Below, piece after piece: positions 38,393 through 49,800 of a stretch of 64,000 nt of DNA. The position numbers were made by a program, and so were the translations under genes. Positions within the stretch are counted from its first letter, which is position 1. Each line of letters begins with the position of its first letter. The notes beneath the pieces were generated by a model that was not told the DNA's origin, ran no database searches, and saw only the letters and a list, made by a program, of their open reading frames with translations. The DNA comes from Dromiciops gliroides (taxonomy: Eukaryota > Chordata > Mammalia > Microbiotheria > Microbiotheriidae). The stretch covers positions 642,107,306 to 642,171,305 of the forward strand of contig NC_057863.1 in the NCBI RefSeq assembly GCF_019393635.1, read 5' to 3'.

Positions 38393-39439
38393 AAAATATG
38401 AGACAAAGTTCTCACATAGTGGGTGAAGGGGACCCATAGGAGATTTGAGGAAGGATGAAAAGGTTTGGAAGAACCAGTGGAGAGTGAGAGAGTGAGTTGA
38501 TGAGGGAGGTAGAGTAGGATTTCCTAGTGGTAGTCAAAGCCTAGGTAAGGTTGTGTGACATAAATTTGTAGTGGACCCAGTCAGAACAGCAAAGGTGATG
38601 AGTAGTGGGAGTAATCCAAGGCTGAGGCTTGACCAGGCATAACTGGGGATAGGATAAGGGGGTGAGGGATTAAAGAGAGGAGGACAGGATAGTGTGAATT
38701 GGTCCACCAAGGAGTCAAGATGGGGAAGAGAAAAGAATGCAGAGTAGATGTCCTGGGAGAGAACTGAGGGGATCAAAGGATTGGATGCCACTGTGTGAAT
38801 GAAGAGTAAGGTTTCATAAGGGAAGGAAGAGGAAGAGGTGAAAAGCCAGTAGATTATGGTCAGATAAGGGGGCTTCAGAATTCTTGAACAGAGCGATAGT
38901 TCATTTGTGGATGATGGCAAAATCAAGGGTATGTCCATCTTTGTGGGTAGCTGACGTAGGGTGGAGGAGTAGCTCATGGGAGGAGAGTAGGTTGAGGAGC
39001 TGAGTGGTTAGGGTGTTTGAGGGAGACTCGATTTGTATTTTGAAGACCCTTAGTATAAGGGCAACAGTTGGGGAAGAGAGAAAAATTCTAAGTCAGATAT
39101 TGAACTCATTGAGGAAGTAACAGAAATGACCTGGGGGTCTGTAGACGACAGCTCCCAGGATTTTGATTGGGTGGTAGCTATGAAGGGCATAAACCTCAAA
39201 GGAAAAGAAGTTCCTGAGTAATGGAGGAAGGGGGAGAACCTGGAAGTGGCGATGGGGCGCAAGGAGTACTCCAGTTCTCCTTGAGGGAGAAGGAATGAAA
39301 AGACACATCCTTTCCTTGATTGTATAGATGTTTATTTGTATAGTCCAATTATGTGAGATAATTTTCCCGAGCCTTCCTTTCCCTCTCCATATTACTCTTT
39401 CCCTCTTTTTCCATTCTTCTCTTAAGAAGACAGAACAAA

Positions 39440-40362
39440 TGGTGGAGATGTGGAATGATCTAACCATGCTGGAGAAAAACTTGGAACTATGTGCAAAGAG
39501 CTACAAAACTGCATACCCTTTGACCCAGAAATATAACTACGAGGTCTGTATCCCAAAAAGATCATAAGAAGGGAAAAGGACACACATCTACAAAAATATT
39601 TCTAGCAGCTCTTTTTGTGGTGGCAAAAAATTGAAAATCGAGGGGATGCCCATCCATTGGGGAATGGCTGAACAAGTTGTGGTGTATGAATGTAATGGAA
39701 TACTATTGTGCTGTAAGAAATGATGAGCAGGCAAATTTCAGAAAAACCTGGACTTATATGAACTGATGCTGAGTGAAGTGAGTAGAACCAGGAGAGCATT
39801 GTACACAGTAACAGCAACATTATGCGACGATAGACTTAGCTCTTCTCAGAAATACAATGATCCAAGACAATTCCAAAAGACTCATGATGGAAAATGCTCT
39901 CCACATCCAGAGAAAGAACTGATGGAGTCAAAGCATACACTTTTTTTGTTTGTTTTTCCCCCCATGTTTTTCTCCTTTGTTCTGATTCTTCTCTCACAAC
40001 ATGACTAATGTGGAAATGTGTTTTACATGATTGCACATATATAACATATCACATTGCTTGCTGTCTTGGGGAGCAGGAGGGGAGTGAGAAAAATTTGGAA
40101 CTCAAAATCTTTCAAACAATGAATGTTGAGGGGGGTAACTAGGTGGCACCGTGGATAAAGCACTGGCCTTGGATTCAGGAGGATCTGAATTCGAATTTGA
40201 CTTCAGACATTTGACATTTACTAGCTGTGTGACCCTGAACAAGTCACTTAACCCTCATTGCCCTGAAAAAAAAAAGAAAAACAACAACAACAAAACCCAA
40301 CCCACAAACAAACAAACAAAATGAATGTTGAAAATTGTCTTTACATGTAATTGAGGGTTTTT
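39440..40362 (+). mobile_element. L1, 5'-truncated copy
   Basis: Forward L1 3' part: 'tttgacccagaaatataact', 'gatgcccatccattggggaa', 'ctggacttatatgaactgat', 'ttggaactcaaaatctttca', and after an inserted SINE 'gaatgttgaaaattgtcttt'. Confidence 0.85.
40132..40319 (+). mobile_element. Short marsupial SINE nested in the L1 tail
   Basis: Forward copy with a long A/C-rich tail. 'aatgaatgttga' on both sides marks insertion near the L1 3' end. Confidence 0.92.
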
Positions 40363-40510
40363 TGTTTTTTTTTGGTGAGGCAATTGGGGTTAAGTGGCTT
40401 GCTCAGGGTCACACAGCTAGTAAGTGTTAAGTGTCCGAGGCAGAATTTGAACTCAGGTCCTCCTGAATCTAGGGCCGGTGCTTTATCCGTTGTGCCACCT
40501 AGCTGCCCCA
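40363..40510 (-). mobile_element. Short marsupial SINE
   Basis: Reverse copy directly after the L1 3' end. 'atgtaattga' flanks both sides. With the copy at 40132 it forms an inverted pair. Confidence 0.93.
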
Positions 40511-42232
40511 TTATATGTAATTGAAAAGAAAAATACTATCAAATTTTCAAAAGAAGACAAAACAAAACATAAGAAGACATAACAGAACCACTCCTAGTCC
40601 TCTATGACCCCTAATGGCAGGGATCAGAGAGGACTCAGGTATTCCCCCCATATTTTAATGTCAGCAGTTTATCTTTGTTTATTCCTTGGTCACTGTTGAT
40701 TCATAGTCACCTTTCTGTGCTTCTCTTCACTCCTGTGTTTGAACTTCAGGGTTTACACTTCAGCTCTGGTCTTTTGATCAGGAATGCCTGGAAGTCCTAG
40801 ATTTCATTAAAGATCCATTTTCACCTGTTCCTTTATATTCAGTCTCACTGGGTAAATTATTCTGGGCTGTAAGTCCACATCCTTTGCCTTCTGGGATATA
40901 TTCCAAGCTCTCCCATTCTTCAGAGTGTTGGCTGCTGAGTGTGATCCTGACTGTGGCTCTTCAGTACTTGAGTTCCTTCTCTCTGACTGCTTGCAATGTT
41001 TTTCTTTTTTTCCCTTTTGTTTTTTTTGGATGTAATATTTTTCTTTAGCCTGGAAGCTCTGATGTTCCTGGGAGTTTGCATTTTGGGGTTTCTCTCAGGA
41101 AATGTCAAGTAAATGCTTTCTACTCTGCTTCGCTCTTTAGTTCTACAAGATCTAGGCAGTTTTAAGATTTCTTGTAATAGGACATCTAGGTATTTTTTTT
41201 TTGGTCATAGCATTCAGATAGTCCAGTGATTATTAATTTTTTTCTTGATCTGTTTTCTAGGTCAGTTGTTTTTGCTATGAGATACCTTACATTTTCTCAT
41301 ATTTTTCAGATTTTTTACTTTGTTTCAATTTTTCTTGTTATCTTGTTGGGTCATTGGCTTCTATTTGGGCCATTCTAATTTTTTTTTAGCAACAAACATT
41401 TATTTTATTTTTTCCAGTTACATGTTAGGGTAGTTTTCAACATTCATTTTCATAATTCAATTTCATAATTCAAATTTTTCTCCCTCCCTCCCTTTCCTCC
41501 CCCCTCTACAAGATCACAACCAGGTTATATATGTACAATCCACAAGTGTTCTTTTTATCAGTTCTTTCTATGGGGGTGGATAGTAAGCTTCCTCATTAGT
41601 TCCTTGGGATTGTCTTGGATCATTGCATTGCTGAGAGTAAATACTGCTGTCACTATGCACAATGTCCTCCCAGCTCTGCTACTTCATCATACATCGATGT
41701 TCATTAGTCTTTCCAGGTTTTTCTGGGATCATCCGGTTTGTTATTTCCTATAGCACAAGACCATTCCACCACAATCATTATAGCACAGCTTCTTCCATCA
41801 TTCCTCAATTGATGGACATTCCCTTGATTCTCAATTCTTAGCCTTCACAAAGAGTTGCTATAAATATTTTTTGTACAATTTCCCCCCCTTTTCCATGATT
41901 ACTATTGTTAACTGTTTCCCTTCCATCCTATTCCCTTCCCCATGATATTTATTCTATTATCCATGTTCTTTCAACCTATCACTCTTCAAAAGGGATTTGC
42001 TTTTGTCTGTCCCTCCCCCCCACACACACACTCTGCCCTTCCTTCTTTTGCCCCTCTCTCTTTATCTCCTTCCCCTCCTATTTTCCTGCAGGGTTAGAGA
42101 GATTACTCTACCCAATTGAGTGAGTACATTATTCCCTCCTTGAGCCAATCTAATGAGATTGAGGTCTTTGAGGTAAATCTGATGAGTGTTAGGCTCATTT
42201 ACTGCCCAGATTAAATAGATTACTCCACCCAG

Positions 42233-42270
<38 letters not shown>

Positions 42271-43935
42271 GTCCCTCAAACCAACTCTGATGAGTTTAAG
42301 GTCTTTGAGCCTTTTCTGATGAGTGTAAAATTCATTTAGTGCCCTGCTCCTCTCCCATCTTTTCCCCCACTCCATAAATCTTTTCCTGTTTCTTTCAAGT
42401 AGGATTTCACCTCTGCCCTTCCCCCCAGTACATTCCCCTCACCCCTCAATTTAACCCTCAAGATTTCATCATGGGGCAGCTAGGTGACACAGTGGACAAA
42501 GCATCACCCCTGGACCCAGGGGGATCCCAGCCAAAACCCGTCCTCAGACACAAGACAGTCACCCACTGTATGACCCCAGGTATGTCCTCCAACTCCAATT
42601 TTTTATAGTTCTCTAGGGTCTTGTATTTGAAAGTCAAATTTGCCATTCAGTTCAGGTCTTTTTATCACGGGCCATTCTAATTTTTAGGCAATCTGTTGCC
42701 TGGACAGATTTTATACCTTCTTTACCAAATTGTTAATTCACTTTCTAATTCTTTCTTCCTCGCTCTCATTTGTTTTTCAATCCCCCCCCAACCCCCACCA
42801 TGTGCTTTCATTTCTTCTCTTCATGAGTTGGCAAAGAATGAGAGTGGATGCTTATATAAAAGCATTTTTAACTCTTTAAAAAAACCCAAACTCTTACTTT
42901 ATTTCTAGTTGGGAATTCTAGTTGGGTTTGTGAACAAGCTATGTTTTTCTCTGAGGTGTTGCTTGTCATTCTCTGCATTTGTGTCTTGAGCATCCCTGCC
43001 ACCATAATGGTTCATTAAGGTGGGATTTTTGTTTATTTGGTTGTTCGTCCATTCTTCTAACCTACTTCCTGACTTTGGACCTGATGTTAGGGATGGGCTC
43101 TGTGTTCCTTTGGAGGGAGGCTCTGGGCTTGTCCTGTTGCTGTTCTCTTAGGGAATTGAGTTTTGTTTTATTCTGGGACATTGTGGACAGGCTGGAGTCC
43201 TATAGGTTTCCAGTGCTCCCAAAGGGGCCTGATCCAGGGCAAAGTCTGACTACTCAATCTGAGCTCTGCAGATTCCTGACCTGGGTTTGGGTCTGTACAA
43301 CAGGGAATGCTGCTGGACTCTGCCCCTGCCAGCCAGCTCTTTTGGTTCAGAGTGACATAATTGTAGGCTCCACTTTGGTCTGGGATTCCTGCCCTAGTTA
43401 TTCTTCTGAAGACTGGAGTAGGTCCTCTGTTCCTGAGGTGTAAGCCATACCATTGCTGCTTCTGGTAGCTTCCGAACTTACTCCCTTTCTTGGAACCTAG
43501 CTTGGGGTCTCCTTACCCAAGAATGTGAAGGTCTCCTCTTCTCCACACTCCTGCCCAGTCCCCTGCTTACTTAGCTTGGATCTGTGACTGAAAACTTGGT
43601 AGTTAGTGAAAAGCTACCATTTGGTACTTCTTTCCTTTGAGGTCCCTGGTATGGGTCTGAAGGTACCCCAGTATCAGTCTGGGGCCTCTTGCCCTGGTGC
43701 AAGTTTCTCCTAGGGTAATAGTGCTCTATAATGGCATGCTCCTGTCCCCCTCCCTGCAGTGTCCACAGTCTCCCAATGCTGACCTTGACTGGACAAATGA
43801 CTCACTGTGATTTTTTTTACATTTATCCAACAGAGTTTGGTCTGGTGCATCTTCTAGGTCTGTTTTGTGGAAGGGAGCTCAGCTGTATGGCTTGTTCCTA
43901 CTCTGCCATCTTGGTTCCTTTTGTTTCTTTTGAAA
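40511..43935 (-). mobile_element. L1 5' region and ORF1 (no ORF2), interrupted by a half-L1 insertion
   Basis: On the minus strand the element begins near 43935 with text typical of an L1 5' end ('ggaaccaagatggcagagta'). It passes through a 5' UTR-like region (about 43935-42900) and ORF1-type text (42720-42686 and 41383-40740, including a 'cccaggaacatcagagcttc' stretch), ending near 40510. ORF2 is absent. The insertion at 41384-42668 splits it. Frames are broken. Confidence 0.55.
41384..42668 (-). mobile_element. Half-L1-like element, 5'-truncated copy with a 17-bp target-site duplication
   Basis: The insertion is bounded by 'gggccattctaattttt' at 41367-41383 and 42669-42685. On the minus strand it starts in the ORF1 C-terminus (KRPELNGKFDF-like codons), enters a SINE-like segment (about 42600-42473), a spacer with a TG run at 42233-42269, and an L1 3' end closing at the T-run near 41390. 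It is collinear with the copy at 24725-26060 apart from that copy's extra SINE and a local duplication here of the 'gattactccaccca' spacer. Confidence 0.8.
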
Positions 43936-44380
43936 GTCAACTTTAGACCCTTTAATCATAGGATTTAGAGCTGAAAGAAGCCTTAAAAATCATCTAGTCT
44001 CACCCTCCATTTAAAAAAAAAACAGATTTGAAAACTGAGCCTTAGAGGACCTACAGGAAATTCCACCAGGAAGTAAGCAAAGGAGTGGGAATTCACACCC
44101 AGGTCCTCTGACTCAATGGGAACTCTTTTTGCTGATCCAGCTTTAATTTTCCCTCCTCATATTTCTTCAGGCTCTTTGCCTGGATCCCTCATTGATCTCA
44201 TCTCATCCTTCCTTGAGTCTTTGGGTTATACTTGTTGGGGGACATACCTTCCCCTCTCCCAGTAGAAATGTTCTTAAGGGCAGAAACTGTTGTTTCTCTT
44301 CTTTAAGTTGATGCATCTCCCTACCCACTCTTACATATGATAAATGTGTTGAGTTGAATGGAAGAACAGAGAGAAATAGA

Positions 44381-44387
44381 GGAGAGA

Positions 44388-44456
<69 letters not shown>

Positions 44457-44740
44457 ATAGCGATAAAGCCAGAGGGATAGGAAGACAGGGAGAGGTTGTG
44501 GAAAGGTGAGGGGAAATAGGAGAGGACAGTGAGAAACAAATGAGGGTGCTGGAGGGAGAAGAAAATAGACAAGCTCAAGGGAATGGAGAGAGGAGGAAGG
44601 CGGGAAGAGAGTGGGGGGAGTGGGAGAGAGAGAGGAGAGCAGAAACAGAAAAAGAAGGAGGGGGAGGAGGAGGAAAGAAGAAGCGGGGAAGAGAGTGGGG
44701 GGGTGGGAGAGAGAGGAGAGAGGAGAGAGAGTATATAAGA
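44381..44740. repeat. (GA)n microsatellite and purine-rich tract
   Basis: A nearly perfect GA run at about 44381-44452 is followed by G/A-rich sequence. A flanking segment ('gaagacagggagaggttgtg') is repeated with few changes at about 44780-44880, so the tract includes a diverged direct duplication of roughly 300 bp spacing. Confidence 0.88.
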
Positions 44741-44959
44741 ATATGAAACAAACAAAAAGGATAGTGATAGAGCCAGAGGGATAGGAAGATAGGGAGAGAT
44801 TGTGGAAAGGTGAGGGGAAATAGGAGGGGACACTGAGAGACAAATGGGGTGCTGGAGGGAGAAGAAAAAGGACAAGTGGACAAGCTCAAGGGAACACTTC
44901 CATCTCTGCCTGTCTGGGAAATCCCTGAGGAACTGATTTCTCCTCTCCCCTTCACCCAA

Positions 44960-46630
44960 CCTTCTTGCTCTTTGTGGTTTCTCTAGCTAAAGGTCACAAG
45001 AGGCAGCATAGGCAACCCCCATCCCCTTTCAGTCATCACTCAGGAACAGAAAAGCCACACCTGGAGCTCTCTCCTCCCATAAGATTGACTTTAGGTCTCC
45101 AGGTGATGAAATTTTTTAAATGTCTCCCTAAGAAAACTGACATAAGTGAAAAGAACGCATTACCAAAGTTACGTAGAAAGTGGGAGTGACAGACTGCTTA
45201 GGTTCTATGAGGAGAGTGGGGGTCCCTTGGAAAGGACTAGGGTGCAGGCTGTTTGAATACCAGGAAGGGAAGGGGTTGTGCTGCTCTTGTTTGGACATAA
45301 CATACAAACACGTGAACAATAAACACACCTGCCCACCCCCACGCACATAGCTGCCCCACCTCCACTCACTCACACCCTGTACCTCCCTTACCCCCTGACT
45401 CACATCCCTGGCCTCCCCACCAAAAATGAATTCCCCCATTCTTTGTTTCCAGTTCTGAGTCTTGCCTTTCATTCCTGAAACACAATAGTTTTGCTTTAAG
45501 AGCTGCCATTCATTCAATCCCTAGCTAGGATGCTTGGCTGGGGCGGATAACTGAGAGAGTCTCAGAGCTCATGCTTTAGCCTCTTCCATCCACCCAAACT
45601 CACCCTAACCATCCTCATTCCCTGCCTCACTCAGTGTCCCCAGACCAGCTTGTGTCCTTGAACCTCAGCATCCTCCCATTTCCCAGATCTCTTTCCTACT
45701 CCTCCAGTTCATCTAATTCTCTCTCAGGATGACAACATCTGAATTCTTGGGAAGGATCTAGGGAAGGCCCTGAGGTGAGGAGAGCAGGAAGTTTGGGCTC
45801 ACTGGCCCCCAGCCCAGTTCTGCCTCTGACATCCTTCTGCTATCCCAGGTTTCTAGCCCCTCCCCATGGGCACCCCAACCGGATTTTCAGGAGACACTGC
45901 GTCTGCTCTCAGCTTGATCAAAATCAGCTCTCCTGCCCTTGCCCTAGGGTTGGGAGGCAGGATGCCTGGGTCCTGGCAAGGGAATGGTATTCATATTCTA
46001 CTATGTGAACCCCCTCTCCCATCCCTCCCCAGTAGACCCTGCATCTGGGAACTTAGACATCCTACCCTCCATCTCACTTCCCAGTACTTTGAGAAGACGT
46101 AAGAAGAAATGCTGCTGGCATTTATCTTGGCTTCTCCTGAATCTTCCCCTGTACTTCTTAAGGGTCCTTCCAATCTTTGAAAACCCCAGTGTCTCTACAC
46201 TAATCATTGCATCTCTTCTGATTCTCCCACGATTTGGGAATTGAATAGTTTGGTTCTGATAGGGAAGTAGGAGATGGGGATGGTGGGGTGGGGTCTGGAA
46301 CATCCAGATCCTGGTAGCTCAGGGTACTTGAAACTGGGAGGAGAACAAGATGACTTTGTCATGGGCAGGTAATGGGAAGGGTGGGGGCTAAAAGGCCAAG
46401 AATCTGGGTCCTAGGGAGGAGACCCACATGCTAGAGGGAGTGAGGTACCTGGATTCTAGGAGGGGAGGGGGACTGAAAGTGGGAGAAAGAATCAGGAACC
46501 AACAGGAGTGACAGGATGCCTGAGTTGTGGGAGGAAATGAGAAGAGGTGGAGGTTGGAAGGTCAGACATTTGGGTCCGGGGGTGGAGGGACCCTTGCTGG
46601 GTCAGAATCTTGGATGCCTGGAACCTCTTG
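44960..46630. other. Unique DNA upstream of SBSN
   Basis: I recognise no SINE or LINE for about 1.7 kb, a contrast with the dense repeats on the left. It holds an AP-1-type TGACTCA at 45396-45402. No exon was recognised. A regulatory role is plausible but inferred only from repeat depletion and position. Confidence 0.4.
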
Positions 46631-46635
46631 CAATG

Positions 46636-46642
46636 TGACTCA
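46636..46642 (+). promoter_or_regulatory. SBSN: AP-1 consensus (TGACTCA), distal site of SBSN promoter
   Basis: Exact AP-1 heptamer 134 bp upstream of the TATA-like box, exactly 100 bp from the proximal site. AP-1 drives many suprabasal keratinocyte genes. Confidence 0.55.
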
Positions 46643-46735
46643 CCCCTCCCCCTCCTCCTTCCCATTGCTCAACCTGAAATCTCCCTGGGAAACACCACCC
46701 TTCAATGGGGACCAGCAACTGTCTCATGGGGTAGC

Positions 46736-46742
46736 TGAGTCA
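46736..46742 (+). promoter_or_regulatory. SBSN: AP-1 consensus (TGAGTCA), proximal site of SBSN promoter
   Basis: Exact AP-1 heptamer 34 bp upstream of the TATA-like box, in opposite orientation to the distal site. Confidence 0.6.
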
Positions 46743-46775
46743 TGGGGGAGTGGAATAGGGAGGGGAGGCAGGAGG

Positions 46776-46782
46776 ATAAATA
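46776..46782 (+). promoter_or_regulatory. SBSN: SBSN TATA-like box (ATAAATA)
   Basis: ATAAATA lies 51 bp before the ATG. A start about 30 bp downstream would give a 5' UTR of roughly 25 nt, plausible for a tissue-specific TATA promoter. Confidence 0.65.
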
Positions 46783-46832
46783 GCAGCCTAGCCTCATTAG
46801 CTCCTCTCTGCAATCCCCAGCACCCTACCAAC

Positions 46833-49800
46833 ATGCATCCTGCCACCTTAGTCTGCACTTGCTCCTTCTTGCTGCTGTTGGGGGCCTTACCTGGCTGGAC
46901 AGCTGAAAATGACCCCTTTGGGAAGGTCATTGAGGGCATCAACCATGGGCTGAGCAATGCTGAAAGGGAGGTGGGCAAGGCCCTGGATGGCATCAACCAT
47001 GGGATCACTCAAGCTGGCAGAGAAGTAGAGAAAGTTTTCAACGGCCTTAGCAGCATTGGGAAAGAGGCTAGCAGGGAGGTAGACAAAGGCGTCCAAGGGA
47101 TCAACCACAGTCTGGACCAACTGGCCCATGGAACTAACCATGCTGCTGGGCAGGCAGGGAAGGAGACAGAGAAAATGATCCAAGGCGCCAACCATGGGCT
47201 CAACCACGCCGGGAAGGAAGTGGACAAGGGCATCCAAGATGTGAACCATGCTGTCGGGCAGGCCGGGAAGGAGGTAGACAAGTTTGGCCAAGGGATCAAC
47301 CATGCTGTTGGGCAGGCCGGGAAGGAGGCGGACAAGTTTGACCAAGGGATCAACTATGCTGCTGGGCAGGCCGGGAAGGAGGTGGACAAGTTTGGCCAAG
47401 GGGTCAACTATGCTGCTGGACAGGCCGGGAAAGAGGCAGACAAGTTTGGCCAAGGGGTCAACCATGCTTTTGGACAGGCTGGGAAGGAGGCAGACAAGTT
47501 TGGTCAGGGGGTCAACCATGCTTTTGGACAGGCTGGAAAGGAGGCAGACAAGTTTGGTCAGGGGGTCAACCATGCTGTTGGACAGGCAGGGAAGGAGGTA
47601 GACAAGTTTGGCCAAGGGGTCAACTATGCTGCTGGGCAGGCCGGGAAAGAGGCAGACAAGTTTGGACAAGGGGTCAACCATGCTTTTGGACAGGCTGGGA
47701 AGGAGGCAGACAAGTTTGGTCAGGGGGTCAACCATGCTGTTGGACAGGCAGGGAAGGAGGTAGACAAGTTTGGCCAAGGGGTCAACAATGCTTTTGGGCA
47801 GGCTGGGAAGGAGGCAGACAAGTTTGGTCAAGGGGTCAACAATGCTTTTGGGCAGGCTGGGAAGGAGGTAGACAAGTTTGGCCAAGGGGTCAACCATGCT
47901 GCTGGGCAGGCAGAGAAGGAGGTAGACAAGTTTGGCCAAGGGGTTAACCATGCTGCTGGGCAGGCAGAGAAGGAGATAGAGAAGGTTAACCAAGGGATCA
48001 ACCATGCTGCTGGGCAGGCTGGGAAGGAGGTGGACAAGTTTAACCAAGGGGTCAACCATGCTGCTGGGCAAGCTGGGAAGGAACTGGAGAAAGTCAAGGA
48101 GGATGTCCACCATGGGGTCAACCAAGCCGGCAAGGAGGCCAACCAGCTGCTGAATGTAGGTGAACAAGGGTGGGGAAAATTGGGGTTCTGGGATAGCTGA
48201 GGGAAGGAGAGGTTCAACATTGAACAGATCGGGAAAATCCACATGGCTGCTTCCTCCATGAATGGTAGAAAGGCTAGGGGATTACTCTTCTACTACCTCC
48301 CTTTCCCACCCCTCCCCACAGCCTCCTGTGGGTTGTACAACCAAGCTGATTCCTACTGTCCTCTCCCTAGCTCATTTGGCAACCATTTATTGAATGCCAA
48401 CTATATGCAAAGCACTGGCGATAGATACAAAGGTTTTAAAAATAATATAACACCTTCCCTCAAGGAGCTTACACTCTACCAGTAAGAATACAAGGTAAAG
48501 TGTGACGGGGTCAAAGGAGAAATTGAGACAGTACTCTAAGAAGCCCCTCTGGTACAAAGCAGAAGGAAGTTTGATCAGGTTGTAAAGTCACCCACCCCCA
48601 ACCCTAAAGATTGCCCCCATCTTCAAAAACTGTATTGGTTACTTTCCCTTCTCTCCCCTCCCCAGCTCTTTGTCTCGTGACAGAAGCTGCTCTGAATTTG
48701 GGGCTAGATCTTTGGGCAAGGAGGTAGGGGGAGATATGACCCCACCTTCAGGGAGCTGCTGATCTAGATAATTAATTAGCAAGGTCTAATGGGCGAGGCA
48801 GAAAACACGTGAGACATCACACAATTACACAACATGATACAAACCGATTCTGTTAAGTGTCCTGGGGAATCAGGAGTAGGAGAAAGATCAGAGCTGAAAG
48901 GTCAGTGAGGGAGGGCTTCCTAGGGAAAGGGAAGGGAGAACGGTGGCTGGTGCTGAAGGGAAAGCAGAAATGCTTCCAAAGGTGTAGTTTTTGAGGACAA
49001 GGGATAGAGGAATTTACCACATTGAGTGAACGGCTGGGGGACTGGATGCCTGCATTTCTAATCCTCGTTCTCTAGTTGTTGACAGTCATTGGGATTAACA
49101 AGGTGGTGACAGCATCTTGGGGCGAGGACTTGGCTTCTGCCACCAGGCAGGAGGCCAGTAGTGGAGGTGTAGATAGGGCAGGGCTCTGGGGGAGAGAGCA
49201 CTGACTCAGAATTTGGGATTAAGAAAGAGAGGGACAGGGCTGGGATTAGGGGAAATTTGGAGTTGGGTCATGAGGTTTGGTGGCAGTGGGATTGGGGGAG
49301 TGGAATCACCCAAGGAATAGGGATAGGGAGAAGGACAAGGCTAGGTTTAGAGATGGAGGTAGTCTTGGGTTGGGATATTTATAGCTGAGTTAGGTTTGAT
49401 ACCAACTCTGGGGTCCTGGTATCTGGCCATTGTCTCCATTCTCTCTTCTTTTTTTTGGGGGGGGGTGAGGCAATTGGGGTTAAGTGACTTGCCCAAGGTC
49501 ACACAGCTAGTAAGTGTTAAGTGTCTGAGGCTGGCTTTGAACTCAGGTCCTCCTGACTCCAGGGCCAGTGCTCTATCCACTGCAACACCTAGCTGCCCCC
49601 TTCCATTCTCTCTTCTACCAAGAATGAAGTCAAGGTGGGATGTTGGGGATGAACCTTGGATGGAGGAGGGAGCCTCTCTTCTTAACTCTGAGAGAAGCCC
49701 ATTTCTCAACCCTCCAGTAATACCTGCCTGACTTGGTGCAACCAGACCATGGGGGAAAGCTTTCTTACTTTGTATGCTCCAGCTTCCCCTAAATGGAGAG

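Larger units (their letters stand above)
35516..39290 (-). mobile_element. L2 LINE, long broken copy with nested L1 and SINEs
   Basis: Minus-strand L2 coding text is spread over 35516-36213, 36562-36893, 37067-37129 and 38393-39290. The reverse-transcriptase side shows 'gagaagagggcccaggacag' (reverse of the LLGPLLFS codons). The endonuclease side (39290-39050) reads GVLLAPHRHFQVLPL and AVVYRPPGHFCYFLNEF, as in L2 endonuclease. Interruptions: SINEs at 36214, 36424 and 36894 and an L1 at 37130-38392. Frames are broken; the copy is dead. Confidence 0.72.

Noticed and set aside
44321-44959. Long open frames of 212 and 170 codons on the minus strand
   Set aside because: Ser/Leu/Pro translation of the (GA)n and purine-rich tract.
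47178-48149. Regular tandem repeats as a CRISPR-like array
   Set aside because: Repeats are contiguous without spacers, in frame, and code for suprabasin in a vertebrate genome.
46887-48242. A 451-codon open frame on the minus strand over SBSN
   Set aside because: It is antisense to the SBSN repeats. The 54-bp unit has no stop in that frame, so openness is copied 18 times. The Leu/Pro-rich product resembles nothing and SBSN explains the DNA.
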